A DNA stretch of 64,000 nt, taken from positions 96,436-160,435 of the forward strand of contig CAYXMQ010000007.1 in NCBI GenBank assembly GCA_964466195.1. Reading direction: 5' to 3'. The translations under genes and the position numbers were made by a program. The notes beneath the pieces were generated by a model. It was not told where the DNA came from. It was given only the letters and a program-made list of their open reading frames with translations, and did no database searches. Of this stretch, positions 1 through 8,679 are shown piece by piece. Source of the stretch: PFJX01 sp964466195 (GTDB lineage Bacteria; Pseudomonadota; Gammaproteobacteria; Burkholderiales; Thiobacillaceae). Within the stretch, counting starts at the first letter, position 1, and every line of letters begins with the position of its first letter.

Positions 1-1602
1 CTTTCCGCCGATCTCAATCGCCGAGGTTTTCTCAAGATGCTTGGGGCCGGGGCTGGGCTGGCTGCCGGCAGTGCGATTCTGGGTGGCAGCATGGTGCAGG
101 GGGCCATGGCCGCCGCGCCCAAGCGGGGCGGCACCATCAAGCTCGCCTGGGTCGATGCGGTCGACACTCTGGACCCGCATTTCACCGCTTCGCTGGGCTC
201 GGTAAAGATCCTCAACAACATCTATAACGGCCTGCTCAAGGTGGCCTACGACGGCAAAAAGGTGTCCTTCGTGCCGGATCTGGCCGAGAAATGGGAGATG
301 CCGGACGACAAGACCCACGTCTTCAAACTGCGCAAGGGAGTCAAGTTCCACAACGGCGACCCCTGCGACGCCGAGGCCGTGAAGTGGAGCCTGGAGCGGG
401 TCAAGAGCCCCGCCGTCGGTTCGCCGCATGCCTGGAAGTTCGAGACCCTGTCCGGCATCGACATCGTCGACGAGCTCACCATCCGCATGCGCTTCTCCAA
501 GCCCTACGCCTTCCTGCCGGTGGCGCTGACCGGCAGCACCGGCCGCGCCGGCACCATCGTCAGCCGCCGCGCGGTAGAGCAGCACGGCAAGGCCTTCGGC
601 CGCAACCCGGTTGGCACCGGACCATTCCGCTTCGCCGGTTGGCGGGAGAACGAGTCGATCACGCTGGAACGCAACCCGGACTACTTCGAACCGGGCCTGC
701 CCTACCTGGACGGCGTGCAGATCTTGCTGATCAAGGAGCCGACCGCCGCCGTGGCGGCGATGATGGCCGGCCAGGTCGACGGCATGAGCCTGTCGCCGTT
801 CCAGTTCATTCCGCAGCTGAAGGCCAACAAGGACCTCAAGGTCTACGGCGAGGTCGAGGGCAACTACAGCTTCGTGGCCATGAACAACCGCCGCGCCCCG
901 TTCGACGACCCGATGTTGCGCAAGGCCGTGGCTTTCGCCATCGACCGCAACGCCATCGTCCAGCAGGGCTACTTCGGCGAGGCCATCCCGGCCTACAGCC
1001 CGATCTCGCCGCCGATGGCCGGCTTCTACGACAAGAACATCGGCAGGACCGGCCGCGGCCAGTTCTTCGATCTCAAGAAGGCCATGGAGTATCGCAGGCA
1101 GGCGAAGGACCAGGGCGAGGTGAACCCGGTCTACATCGTCAGCCAGGGCTTCACCGGCTCGGGCGGCAGCGGCACGCGCAACTCGCAGCTCATCCTGCCC
1201 ATGCTGGAGAAGATCGGCATCAAGCCCAGGATCGAGCTGCTCGACCGCGCGGTGTGGACCAAGCGACGCAACGGCGGCGACTTCGACCTGTACGACGAGG
1301 CCTGGATCGCCGACCTGGACCCGGACGAGACCATCTACCCCGAGTGGCACAGCGGCAAGCCCTGGAATTTCGTCGGCTACAGCAACAAGGAGTTCGACAA
1401 GTACGTCTCCGAGGCGCAAGACACCCTCAACCAGGCCACGCGCAAGAAGCTCTACGACAAGGCCGAGGACATCCTCATGGCCGACGCGCCGCTGGCGGTG
1501 CTGGCCCACATGAAGGTGTTCAAGATACTGAGCAAACGGGTGCAGGGTTTCCAATACATCCCGGTCGACCTGCTCAACCTGCACTCGGTCTGGCTGGGCT
1601 GA
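1..1602 (+). CDS. Tat-exported ABC transporter solute-binding protein (dipeptide/oligopeptide type), 5' partial
   Basis: Periplasmic substrate-binding protein (SBP_bac_5 family) for a peptide/nickel-type ABC importer. The reading frame is open from base 1, and the first visible codons read LSADLNRRGFLK followed by a hydrophobic Ala/Gly-rich stretch. This is a textbook twin-arginine signal, so the true start lies left of the window and the ATG at 37 is internal to the signal peptide. The body has family features such as LDPHFTASLGSVKILNNIY near the N-terminus and NPVGTGPF in the middle. The stop overlaps the start of the first permease (TGATG). The substrate cannot be read from sequence; the downstream hydrolase suggests a gamma-glutamyl or amide compound. 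Confidence 0.9.
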   Translation, partial: LSADLNRRGFLKMLGAGAGLAAGSAILGGSMVQGAMAAAPKRGGTIKLAWVDAVDTLDPHFTASLGSVKILNNIYNGLLKVAYDGKKVSFVPDLAEKWEMPDDKTHVFKLRKGVKFHNGDPCDAEAVKWSLERVKSPAVGSPHAWKFETLSGIDIVDELTIRMRFSKPYAFLPVALTGSTGRAGTIVSRRAVEQHGKAFGRNPVGTGPFRFAGWRENESITLERNPDYFEPGLPYLDGVQILLIKEPTAAVAAMMAGQVDGMSLSPFQFIPQLKANKDLKVYGEVEGNYSFVAMNNRRAPFDDPMLRKAVAFAIDRNAIVQQGYFGEAIPAYSPISPPMAGFYDKNIGRTGRGQFFDLKKAMEYRRQAKDQGEVNPVYIVSQGFTGSGGSGTRNSQLILPMLEKIGIKPRIELLDRAVWTKRRNGGDFDLYDEAWIADLDPDETIYPEWHSGKPWNFVGYSNKEFDKYVSEAQDTLNQATRKKLYDKAEDILMADAPLAVLAHMKVFKILSKRVQGFQYIPVDLLNLHSVWLG

Positions 1603-2549
1603 TGTTCTATTCCGCCACCACCAAGCTGTCACAGACCCTGCTGGTGCTGTTCCTGGTTTCGGTGGCCAGCTTCGCCTTCCTGAAGCTGGCCCCGGGCGAC
1701 CCGGTCAGCATCATGTTGGGCTCGGACTATTCGCAGGCGTCCTACGAGCAGATCACCCGCGAACTTGGCCTCGACCAGCCCCTGCACCACCAGTACGGGC
1801 GCTGGCTGGCCGATTTCGTGCGGGGAGACTGGGGCACTTCCTACATCACCAGCCAGGACATCTTCGAACTGGCGGTGCTGCAGGCGCTGCCGGTGACGCT
1901 GTCCCTGGCGGCGTTGTCGCTGCTGGTGGCGTTGCTGATCGGCATACCCGCCGGAGTGATGGCGGCGCTGCACCGCAACAGCTGGATCGACGTGGCCGCC
2001 ACGACGATGGCCATCGGCGGCAATGCCTTCCCCAGCTTCTATCTGGGCATCATCCTGATCTGGGTGTTTGGCGTCGGGCTGGGCTGGTTCCCCACCCTGG
2101 GCTTCGTCGCCCCCTGGGAGGATTTCTGGCAGGGGCTGTGGCATCTGGCCTTGCCGGCGATCACGCTGGGCGCCTGGTATGTCGGCCTGGTCGCCCGCAT
2201 CACCCGCTCCAGCCTGCTCGAGGTGCTCGGCCAGCCCTACATCCTGGCCGCCCGGGCGCGCGGCGAGCCGGCCTGGCGGGTGGTCTGGGTGCATGGCATG
2301 CGCAACGTGTTGATGCCCCTGGTCACGGTGATCGGCCTGCAACTGGGCGGCATGCTGCGCGGCGCGGTGATGACCGAGGTGGTGTTCGCGCTGCCCGGCC
2401 TCGGCATGATGGTCACCACGGCGGTGCTCAATCGCGAATACATCGTGGTGCAGGCCGGCATCATGTTGACCGGCCTGCTGTTCGTGGTGGTCAACCTGAC
2501 GGTGGACCAGACCTATCAATTTCTCGATCCGCGTCTGCGCAGGCGTTAA
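1602..2549 (+). CDS. ABC transporter permease, DppB type
   Basis: Inner-membrane permease of the peptide importer, 315 aa. The ATG at 1602 shares one base with the stop of the binding protein (TGATG), implying translational coupling, and an upstream extension of this open frame only shadows the binding-protein gene. The N-terminal segment MFYSATTKLSQTLLVLFLVS is the first membrane helix, followed by the family hallmark KLAPGDPVSIMLG. The cytoplasmic EAA-type loop that docks the ATPases is seen around residues 212-235 (ARARGEPAWRVVWVHGMRN). It pairs with the DppC-type permease 12 bp downstream. Confidence 0.92.
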   Translation: MFYSATTKLSQTLLVLFLVSVASFAFLKLAPGDPVSIMLGSDYSQASYEQITRELGLDQPLHHQYGRWLADFVRGDWGTSYITSQDIFELAVLQALPVTLSLAALSLLVALLIGIPAGVMAALHRNSWIDVAATTMAIGGNAFPSFYLGIILIWVFGVGLGWFPTLGFVAPWEDFWQGLWHLALPAITLGAWYVGLVARITRSSLLEVLGQPYILAARARGEPAWRVVWVHGMRNVLMPLVTVIGLQLGGMLRGAVMTEVVFALPGLGMMVTTAVLNREYIVVQAGIMLTGLLFVVVNLTVDQTYQFLDPRLRRR

Positions 2550-2561
2550 GGAAACCGCTCC

Positions 2562-3437
2562 ATGTCCGCCGAATCCCTTGCATTCGTCGCCGCGTCCGGC
2601 TGGCGCCGTCGCTTCCTCGGGCCGATCGCCCGCCAGCGCACCGCCCTGGTCGGCCTGGCCATCCTCGCCGTCTATGTCCTCGGCGCGCTGCTGGCGCCCT
2701 GGATCGCCACCCACGACCCCACCGCCCAGGATTTGATGGCCGCCATGCAGGGGCCCAGCGCCGCGCACTGGCTGGGCACTGATTCCTACGGCCAAGATCT
2801 GTATTCGCGCCTGCTCTATGGCGCGCGCCTGGCACTCATCATCGGTTTCGCCTCGGTCGCCCTGGGTCTGCTCGCGGGGGTCGCCATCGGTCTCGCCGCC
2901 GGCCTCATCGGCGGACGCACCGAGTGGGTGCTGATGCGCATCGTCGACGGTCTGCTGGCCTTCCCGGAACTGATCCTGGCCATGGCCTTCATGGCGGTGC
3001 TCGGCTTGGGCACGGAAAACCTGGTCTATGCCCTGGCCCTGTCCTTCGTCGGCCCGTTCGCCCGCATGACCCGGGGCGACGTGCTCCAGGTCAAGAGCCA
3101 GCCCTACATCGAAGCGGCTCGGCTGATGGGCGTGCCTACCGCAGCGATCATCTGGCGGCATGTGCTGCCCAATGTGATCTCGCCCATCCTGGTCCAGGCC
3201 GGGATGCGCGTCAGCATCGCCATCCTGCTCGAGTCCGGCCTGTCCTTCCTCGGCATCGGCGTGGTGCCGCCGACGCCAGACTGGGGCCTGATGATCGCCG
3301 AGGGCCGCGCCTTCATCACCCTGGCGCCGTGGATATCCGGGGTGCCGGGCCTGGCCCTGGCGATCCTGCTGGTGGCCCTGAACCTGTTGGGCGACGGACT
3401 GCGCGACGCCTTCGATCCGCAAACGCAAAGGGACTGA
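2562..3437 (+). CDS. ABC transporter permease, DppC type
   Basis: Second inner-membrane permease of the importer, 291 aa. It has the DppC-family N-terminal region (WIATHDPTAQD, then HWLGTDSYGQDLYSRLLYGAR) and a typical EAA docking loop near residues 182-205 (EAARLMGVPTAAIIWRHVLP). Several hydrophobic segments are predicted, and the C-terminus reads GDGLRDAFDP as in the family. It lies 12 bp after the DppB-type gene and 6 bp before the first ATPase gene, so it belongs to the same operon. Confidence 0.92.
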   Translation: MSAESLAFVAASGWRRRFLGPIARQRTALVGLAILAVYVLGALLAPWIATHDPTAQDLMAAMQGPSAAHWLGTDSYGQDLYSRLLYGARLALIIGFASVALGLLAGVAIGLAAGLIGGRTEWVLMRIVDGLLAFPELILAMAFMAVLGLGTENLVYALALSFVGPFARMTRGDVLQVKSQPYIEAARLMGVPTAAIIWRHVLPNVISPILVQAGMRVSIAILLESGLSFLGIGVVPPTPDWGLMIAEGRAFITLAPWISGVPGLALAILLVALNLLGDGLRDAFDPQTQRD

Positions 3438-3443
3438 AGCAAG

Positions 3444-4412
3444 ATGAACCAGCCTGACCAACCACCCGTCGATGCCCCCCTGCTGCAGGTTCGTGACTTC
3501 ACCCTGCGCAGGGGCAAGGCCGCCGTGCTGGACGGAATCAACCTCTCGCTGGCGGCGGGTGAAAGCCTGGGCCTGATCGGCGAGTCCGGCGCCGGCAAGT
3601 CCACCCTCGCCATGGCCATCATCGGCCTGCTGCGTGCGCCCGAAGTGGCGATCGAGGGCAGCCTGAAATTCCACGGCAAGGAGCTCACCCGCCTGCCGGA
3701 GGCGAGTTTCAGGAAACTGCGCGGCAGCCAAATCGGGCTGATCTTCCAGGATGCCACCGCGGCGCTGAACCCCTGTTTCAGCGTTGGCCAGCACATTGCC
3801 GAGCCGCTCAAGCGCCACCTGGGGCTATCGAAATGGGATCGCCGCGAGCGCGCGGTCGAACTGATGCGCAGCGTCGGCATCCCGGAGCCGGGGCTGCGCC
3901 TGAACGCCTACCCGCACGAGTTGTCCGGCGGCATGCAGCAGCGCGTCATGATCGCCATCGCGCTGGCCTGCAACCCCGAGCTGCTGCTCGCCGACGAACC
4001 CACCAGCGCCCTCGACGTGACCATCCAGGCCCAGATCATGGAACTGATCCTGGAGCGGGTGCGGGCGCTGAATTCCAGTGCGATCTTCGTGCTCCACGAT
4101 CTCGCTCTGGGCGCCCAGGTCTGCGACCGCATCGCCGTCATGTACGCCGGCCAGATCGTCGAGGCAGGCCCCAGCGCGCAGGTGCTGGAGCAGCCGCTGC
4201 ATCCCTACACCCGCGGCCTAAAATCCTGCGTGGTGGAACTCGGCTCGCGTCGATTGCAGCCCATCCCCGGCCAGGTTCCGCCCCTGGCCGCCATGCCCGC
4301 CGGCTGCCGCTTCGCCCCGCGTTGCCCGAAAGCGCAGGCGGTTTGCGGCGAGCAGCGGCCGGTCGCCGAATGGCGCGCAGGCCGCCAGGTCGCCTGTTGG
4401 TTTCCGGACTGA
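3444..4412 (+). CDS. ABC transporter ATP-binding protein, DppD type
   Basis: Cytoplasmic ATPase of the peptide importer, 322 aa. Walker A GESGAGKST is near residues 46-54, the ABC signature LSGGMQQR near 160, and Walker B LLLADEPTSALD near 180. The C-terminal oligopeptide-transporter extension is present with its characteristic cysteines (GCRFAPRCPKAQAVC), which in this family can hold an Fe-S cluster. The gene ends in a TGATG overlap with the second ATPase, as expected for a heterodimeric DppD/DppF pair. Confidence 0.93.
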   Translation: MNQPDQPPVDAPLLQVRDFTLRRGKAAVLDGINLSLAAGESLGLIGESGAGKSTLAMAIIGLLRAPEVAIEGSLKFHGKELTRLPEASFRKLRGSQIGLIFQDATAALNPCFSVGQHIAEPLKRHLGLSKWDRRERAVELMRSVGIPEPGLRLNAYPHELSGGMQQRVMIAIALACNPELLLADEPTSALDVTIQAQIMELILERVRALNSSAIFVLHDLALGAQVCDRIAVMYAGQIVEAGPSAQVLEQPLHPYTRGLKSCVVELGSRRLQPIPGQVPPLAAMPAGCRFAPRCPKAQAVCGEQRPVAEWRAGRQVACWFPD

Positions 4413-5389
4413 TGAAAATGACCCCTGAACCTGTCTTCACCCTGCTTGACGTCGAACGCAGCTATGAACTCGGTCGCGCCGGCTGGTTCGGCAAATCGCG
4501 CGGTCAGCTCAAGGCGCTCGACGGCGTCCGCCTGGAGCTCAAACGCGGCGATACCCTCGCTTTGGTGGGCGAAAGCGGCTCCGGCAAATCCACGCTGGTG
4601 CGCCTGCTGCTTGGCCTCGAAGCCGCCTCCGATGGCCGTGTGCTGTATGGCCAGCGCGACCTGGCCCAGCTCACGCCCGAGGAGTGCCGGCGCTTCGCCC
4701 GCGAGGTGGCCTTCATCTACCAGAACGCGCGCGGCTCAATGAACCCGCGCATGCGCATCGCCGACATCCTGGCCGAGCCCATCCGCCTGCACCGGCTCTG
4801 CCCGGAGGCGGAGGTCGTCGGACGGGTGATGGCCCTCCTCGACCGGGTCGGCCTGGCACACGAGATGGCCGCGCGCCATCCCAACGAGCTGTCCGGCGGC
4901 CAGATCCGTCGCGTGGCCATCGCCCGGGCGCTGGCGGCCGAGCCGCAGGTGATCATGGCCGACGAGTCGGTGGCCGGACTCGATGTCTCGGTACAGGCCC
5001 AGGTGCTGAACCTGCTGCGCGATCTCTGCGCCGAATCCGGCATCACGCTGGTATTCATCACTCACGATCTGGGCGTGGCGAGCTATCTATGCGACCGGAT
5101 TGCGGTGCTCTATCTGGGACGCATCGTCGAGCAGGGCTCCACCGCAGAGATACTCAACACCCCCAGGCATCCCTATACCCGCGGCCTGATGCAGGCCTTC
5201 CCGAAGTTCGGCGCGCCGCTGACGGTGCCGCTCAAGGGGGAGATTCCCAGTCCGGTTAACCTGCCCAAGGGCTGCCGCTTCGCCGGGCGCTGCCCGCAGA
5301 CGCGCGACGCTTGCCGGCAGAGCGACCCGGTGCTGATCGAACAGCTGGGGCGCCAGGTAGCCTGCCATTTTCCGCTGCAGGAGGCATGA
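4412..5389 (+). CDS. ABC transporter ATP-binding protein, DppF type
   Basis: Second ATPase of the importer, 325 aa from ATG 4412, which overlaps the previous stop by one base. A further in-frame ATG at 4418 is possible. Walker A GESGSGKST is near residue 53, the signature LSGGQIRR near 160, and the C-terminal GCRFAGRCPQTRDAC cysteine motif is present. The Walker B region reads MADESVAGLD rather than the usual ADEPVSALD: the catalytic glutamate is kept, but the Pro-to-Ser and Ala-to-Gly changes in the D-loop neighbourhood are uncommon. Its stop overlaps the start of the hydrolase gene. Confidence 0.92.
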   Translation: MKMTPEPVFTLLDVERSYELGRAGWFGKSRGQLKALDGVRLELKRGDTLALVGESGSGKSTLVRLLLGLEAASDGRVLYGQRDLAQLTPEECRRFAREVAFIYQNARGSMNPRMRIADILAEPIRLHRLCPEAEVVGRVMALLDRVGLAHEMAARHPNELSGGQIRRVAIARALAAEPQVIMADESVAGLDVSVQAQVLNLLRDLCAESGITLVFITHDLGVASYLCDRIAVLYLGRIVEQGSTAEILNTPRHPYTRGLMQAFPKFGAPLTVPLKGEIPSPVNLPKGCRFAGRCPQTRDACRQSDPVLIEQLGRQVACHFPLQEA

Positions 5390-6987
5390 TGGCGCGCTAT
5401 GCCGCGTCCTCCCGTGGCGTCGTCACCTCGCCGCACCATCTGGCCACGGCGGCCGGCAAGGCGGTGCTCGCGGCCGGCGGCAACGCCATCGAGGCCGCCC
5501 TGGCGGTCGGCAGCAGCCTCTGCGTGCTCTATCCGCACATGAACGGCCTGGGCGGCGACGGCTTCTGGCTCGTCTGCGACGCAGCCGGCCGGCTGACCGG
5601 ACTGGACGGCGCCGGTCCCGCCGGATGCCGCTACGCTCCCGGGTTCTATACCGACCAGGGCCACGCCGCCATCCCCGGCCGCGGTCCGCATGCCGCCAAC
5701 ACCGTCGCCGGCCTGGTTTCGGTTTGGGGGTCCGCGCATGCTTTCAGCCGCGGCCAGTGGGGCGGACGCTTGGCCTGGACGGATCTGCTCGATCCCGCTC
5801 GCACTTACGCCGAGCAAGGTTTTCCATGCAGCGCCGGGCAGGGCGACTTGCTTGCGCAGAAGTGGGCGGAGCTGGGCGGCTGCACGGGCCTGACCGATAT
5901 CTATGCTCCCGGCGGGCGGATCCCGGAGGCCGGCTCGGTTTTCCGCCAACCGCAGCTGGCGGAGTCCCTGCGTCTGCTGCAGCGCGACGGCGCCGACAGC
6001 TTCTACCGCGGCGAGCTGGGCCGCCGCGTCGCTCGCGGCCTGGCGGCGGCCGGCAGCCTGTTGGCCGGCGAGGACCAGTCTGCCTTCCGCAGCCGCGAGG
6101 TGGCGCCGATCAGCGTGGCCTATCGCAACGGGCTGGCGGTCAACATGCCGCCCCCCAGCCAGGGACTCGCATCCCTGCTCATCCTGGCCCAGCTCGATCG
6201 TTTCGAGCTGACGCAGTACGGCCACCTTTCCGCCGATTACGTACACCTCGCCGTGGAGGCCACCAAGCAGGCCTTCCGGCTGCGCGACCGGTACGTGGCC
6301 GATCCGGACCACGTCGCCGTGCCTGTCGCCGAACTGCTCGCGCCCGGCCGTCTCGACGCCCTCGCCGCCGGCATCGACCCGAACCGGGCGGCGCCCTGGG
6401 GACGCGGAGTGGGGCCGGCCGACACGGTCTGGTTTGGGGTCATGGACGCCCAGGGCCGCGCGGTGAGCGCCATCCAGAGCCTTTATCATGAGTACGGCAG
6501 CGGTATCGTGGCCGGCGACACCGGCATACTCTGGCAGAACCGGGGCGCCTCGTTCTCGCTTGATTCACGCCACGCCAACGTGCTGAAGCCGGGCAAGCGT
6601 CCCTTCCACACCCTCAACCCGGCGATGTACCTGGAGGACGGCCGACCCCGCCTGGTCTACGGCACCATGGGTGGCGACGGCCAGCCGCAGACCCAAGCGG
6701 CCGTCGCCACCCGCGCGCTGGATTACCGCCTGCCGCTGGCCAGCGTGCTGGACAGCCCGCGCTGGCTGCTCGGACGCACCTGGGGGCAAAGCTCTGACAG
6801 CCTGAAGCTGGAGGCCTGCTTTGACCCGGAGGTGTTCGCAGAATTGGAAAGGCGCGGCCACGAAGTGGAACGGGTGGAGGCCTACTCGCAAATGATGGGG
6901 CACGCCGGCGTCATCCGCGTGCTGCCTGACGGCAGCGCCGAAGCCGCCTCCGACCCCCGCAGCGACGGCGCCGCCGCCGGCGCCTGA
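5389..6987 (+). CDS. gamma-glutamyltransferase family hydrolase (YwrD/HpxW-like)
   Basis: N-terminal-nucleophile amidohydrolase of the gamma-glutamyltransferase superfamily, 532 aa. Members self-cleave before a threonine that becomes the nucleophile. Here the expected site is ADTVWFGVMD, with Thr at about residue 346, followed by the conserved GSGIVAGDTGILWQNRGASF stretch. This signature resembles the YwrD/oxamate-amidohydrolase branch more than classical Ggt (usually TTHFSV). AGGAGG at 5379-5384 favours ATG 5389 (4 nt spacing); ATG 5386, which overlaps the upstream TGA, is the alternative. No signal peptide is seen, so it probably acts in the cytoplasm on the imported substrate. Confidence 0.85.
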   Translation: MARYAASSRGVVTSPHHLATAAGKAVLAAGGNAIEAALAVGSSLCVLYPHMNGLGGDGFWLVCDAAGRLTGLDGAGPAGCRYAPGFYTDQGHAAIPGRGPHAANTVAGLVSVWGSAHAFSRGQWGGRLAWTDLLDPARTYAEQGFPCSAGQGDLLAQKWAELGGCTGLTDIYAPGGRIPEAGSVFRQPQLAESLRLLQRDGADSFYRGELGRRVARGLAAAGSLLAGEDQSAFRSREVAPISVAYRNGLAVNMPPPSQGLASLLILAQLDRFELTQYGHLSADYVHLAVEATKQAFRLRDRYVADPDHVAVPVAELLAPGRLDALAAGIDPNRAAPWGRGVGPADTVWFGVMDAQGRAVSAIQSLYHEYGSGIVAGDTGILWQNRGASFSLDSRHANVLKPGKRPFHTLNPAMYLEDGRPRLVYGTMGGDGQPQTQAAVATRALDYRLPLASVLDSPRWLLGRTWGQSSDSLKLEACFDPEVFAELERRGHEVERVEAYSQMMGHAGVIRVLPDGSAEAASDPRSDGAAAGA

Positions 6988-7012
6988 AGCCACAACAAAC
7001 AAGGATCGCAAC

Positions 7013-7810
7013 ATGCTGGATATCGCCTCATTTCTCGCCCTCGGTCTGGTCGCCGGGTTACTCGCCGGCATGCTGGGCATCGGCGGCGGCGTCGTGATCG
7101 TCCCCGCCCTGATCTGGATCTTCCAGCACCAGGGCCTGCCGGGGGAGATCATCCCGCACCTGGCCGTCGGCACTTCGCTGGGCTCCATCGTGTTCACTTC
7201 GCTATCCGCCATCCTTGCACAGCACAGGCGACGCGCCATCGACTGGAGCGTGGTCCGCCTGCTGGCGCCCGCCACGTTGCTGGGCGGCTTCGCCAGCGGC
7301 AGCTTGGCGGGCTACATCCCGGCGGATGTCCTGAAGGGTTTATTCGCTGTCTTCCTGTTGTTGGTCGGCACCCAGTTCATCTTCGACTGGAAGCCTGCAC
7401 CTCACTGGCGTCTGCCCGGTCGGGTCGGGCTGTGGGGCTCCGGCCTGGGCATCGGCTCGCTTTCCGCCTTGCTTGGCATCGGTGGCGGCAACATCACGGT
7501 GCCCTTCCTGCACGCCTGCAATATGGAGCTCAAGCGCGCCATTGCCATCTCCACCACCCTCGGCTTCCCCATCGCCGTGTTCGGCGCGGCGGGCTTCATC
7601 CTATCGGGCTGGAGTCAGGCCGCACTGCCTCCGGACAGCCTGGGTTACATTTCCCTGCCGGCGCTGGCTGCCATCGCCGCCTGTTCCATCCTGCTGGCCC
7701 CGCTGGGCGTACGTCTGTCGCATGACCTGCCGGTGAAGAACATCAAGCGCATATTCGGCGGACTGGTGCTGGTGATCTCGCTGCGCATGCTGTGGAACGT
7801 GTTCCTGTGA
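7013..7810 (+). CDS. TauE/SafE (TSUP) family sulfite/organoanion exporter
   Basis: Integral membrane protein of 265 aa with about eight hydrophobic segments. It shows the internal duplication typical of TauE/SafE proteins: GMLGIGGGVVIVP near residue 20 is repeated as ALLGIGGGNITVP near residue 152. Family members export sulfite, sulfoacetate or related organic anions. The gene has a good ribosome site (AAGGA) and lies 25 bp after the GGT-like gene, so it is probably the export arm of the same catabolic unit. The cargo is unproven. Confidence 0.88.
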   Translation: MLDIASFLALGLVAGLLAGMLGIGGGVVIVPALIWIFQHQGLPGEIIPHLAVGTSLGSIVFTSLSAILAQHRRRAIDWSVVRLLAPATLLGGFASGSLAGYIPADVLKGLFAVFLLLVGTQFIFDWKPAPHWRLPGRVGLWGSGLGIGSLSALLGIGGGNITVPFLHACNMELKRAIAISTTLGFPIAVFGAAGFILSGWSQAALPPDSLGYISLPALAAIAACSILLAPLGVRLSHDLPVKNIKRIFGGLVLVISLRMLWNVFL

Positions 7811-7832
7811 CCGACAGGATTAGGAGGCTCTG

Positions 7833-8279
7833 ATGAACGACATGGATCAGAAGATACTGGCCATGCTGATCGACGACGGCCGCATGAGCTTCGCCGACAT
7901 CGCCCGTGAACTGAACATCTCGCGCGTGCATGCGCGCGACCGGGTGCAGCGCTTGATCGAAGAAGGCGTCATCGAGAAGTTCACCGTCATCGTCAACCCG
8001 GAGAAGATCGGCACCACTGTGTCGGCCTTCTTCGATGTCGAGGTGGACCCGCAGGGCATCGAGACCGTCGCCGAGGCTCTTGCCCGCCAGCCTGAGGTCC
8101 GCAGCCTCTACATCATGAGCGACATGCGCAGCCTGCATATCCACACCCTCACCGAGAACAACGAGGCTCTGGAACAGTTCGCCCGCAAGAACCTGCTCTC
8201 ACGCCGACATATCGTGCGGGTGGACTGCAAGCAACTGCTTGCAAGGGTCAAGAATCGGCGCGGCGGCACCCGGATCTAG
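7833..8279 (+). CDS. Lrp/AsnC family transcriptional regulator
   Basis: DNA-binding regulator of 148 aa. The N-terminal winged helix-turn-helix is clear (MDQKILAMLIDDGRMSFADI then ARELNISRVHARDRVQRLIE), with the usual linker GVIEKFTVIVNPEKIG and a C-terminal RAM-type ligand/oligomerisation domain from about residue 65. AGGAGG sits before the ATG. It ends the transporter/hydrolase cluster only 22 bp after the exporter gene and is the obvious candidate for sensing the imported amino acid-like compound and controlling the operon. Confidence 0.92.
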   Translation: MNDMDQKILAMLIDDGRMSFADIARELNISRVHARDRVQRLIEEGVIEKFTVIVNPEKIGTTVSAFFDVEVDPQGIETVAEALARQPEVRSLYIMSDMRSLHIHTLTENNEALEQFARKNLLSRRHIVRVDCKQLLARVKNRRGGTRI

Positions 8280-8288
8280 CGTAGGGCG

Positions 8289-8490
8289 TCAAATAGAACT
8301 GTTCATATTCAAGACGGCGCGAGCACCGGTGGGCTTGGCGAGGAATCGCTGGCCTTGGCGGCCAAATGTATGGCTTTGGATTGGCGTTGTGCGCGGCGAT
8401 GTACTCGTTGCTGGCAGTCTCCAAGTCGGGCGCGCTGGTGAACACGCCGTGGCTGTTGCGCTTGCCTGTGATGTCGCGAGACAAGCGCTC
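8289..8490 (-). pseudogene. IS630-family transposase C-terminal remnant, frameshifted
   Basis: Read on the minus strand, the sequence gives LSRDITGKRNSHGVFTSAPD and then EYIAAHNANPKPYIW, the characteristic end of IS630-type DDE transposases (usual form RGVFTSVxELExAIxxYIxxHNxxPKPFxW). After the Trp the frame is lost. The expected continuation appears in pieces in the other two frames (AAKASD, then FLAKPTGARAVL), so at least two small indels have occurred. The upstream DDE core is absent. Function is lost; this is a relic of an old insertion between the AsnC gene and the hydrolase gene. Confidence 0.65.
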
Positions 8491-8679
8491 ACCGGATGAG
8501 GTCAGTCTCGGTGCGGCTTCCGGCTTGGGCGAAAGAGGCAGTGGAGCAATTGCGCGACGAGTCCGTCTGGCGCTGCGTTTGCGACCACCTCACGCAAACC
8601 CTCGCCGCCGTCGAACCTCCGATAGTCCCCCGTTGATCACCATCAGCACGGGCAACTGCCGGATTTTGGATCAGTCGGC
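8491..8679. other. rest of the 8280-8679 gene-poor gap; one small unrecognised open frame
   Basis: Together with the transposase relic this completes a 400-bp stretch without a convincing gene. A 46-codon plus-strand frame (8496-8636, starting MRSVSVRLPAWAKEAVEQLR) has plausible composition but no clear ribosome site and no recognisable family. It could be a gene fragment left by the same insertion/deletion history. No terminator or promoter is obvious. Confidence 0.35.

Noticed and set aside
1629..3818. A 729-codon open frame antisense to the permease and ATPase genes
   Set aside because: The plus-strand genes have clear membrane and ATPase motifs. The antisense product is low-complexity Gln/His/Asp/Arg-rich, typical of shadow frames in GC-rich DNA.
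8496..8636. A 46-codon plus-strand frame after the transposase relic
   Set aside because: Composition is plausible, but there is no ribosome site and no recognisable family, so it is described only as part of the gap.
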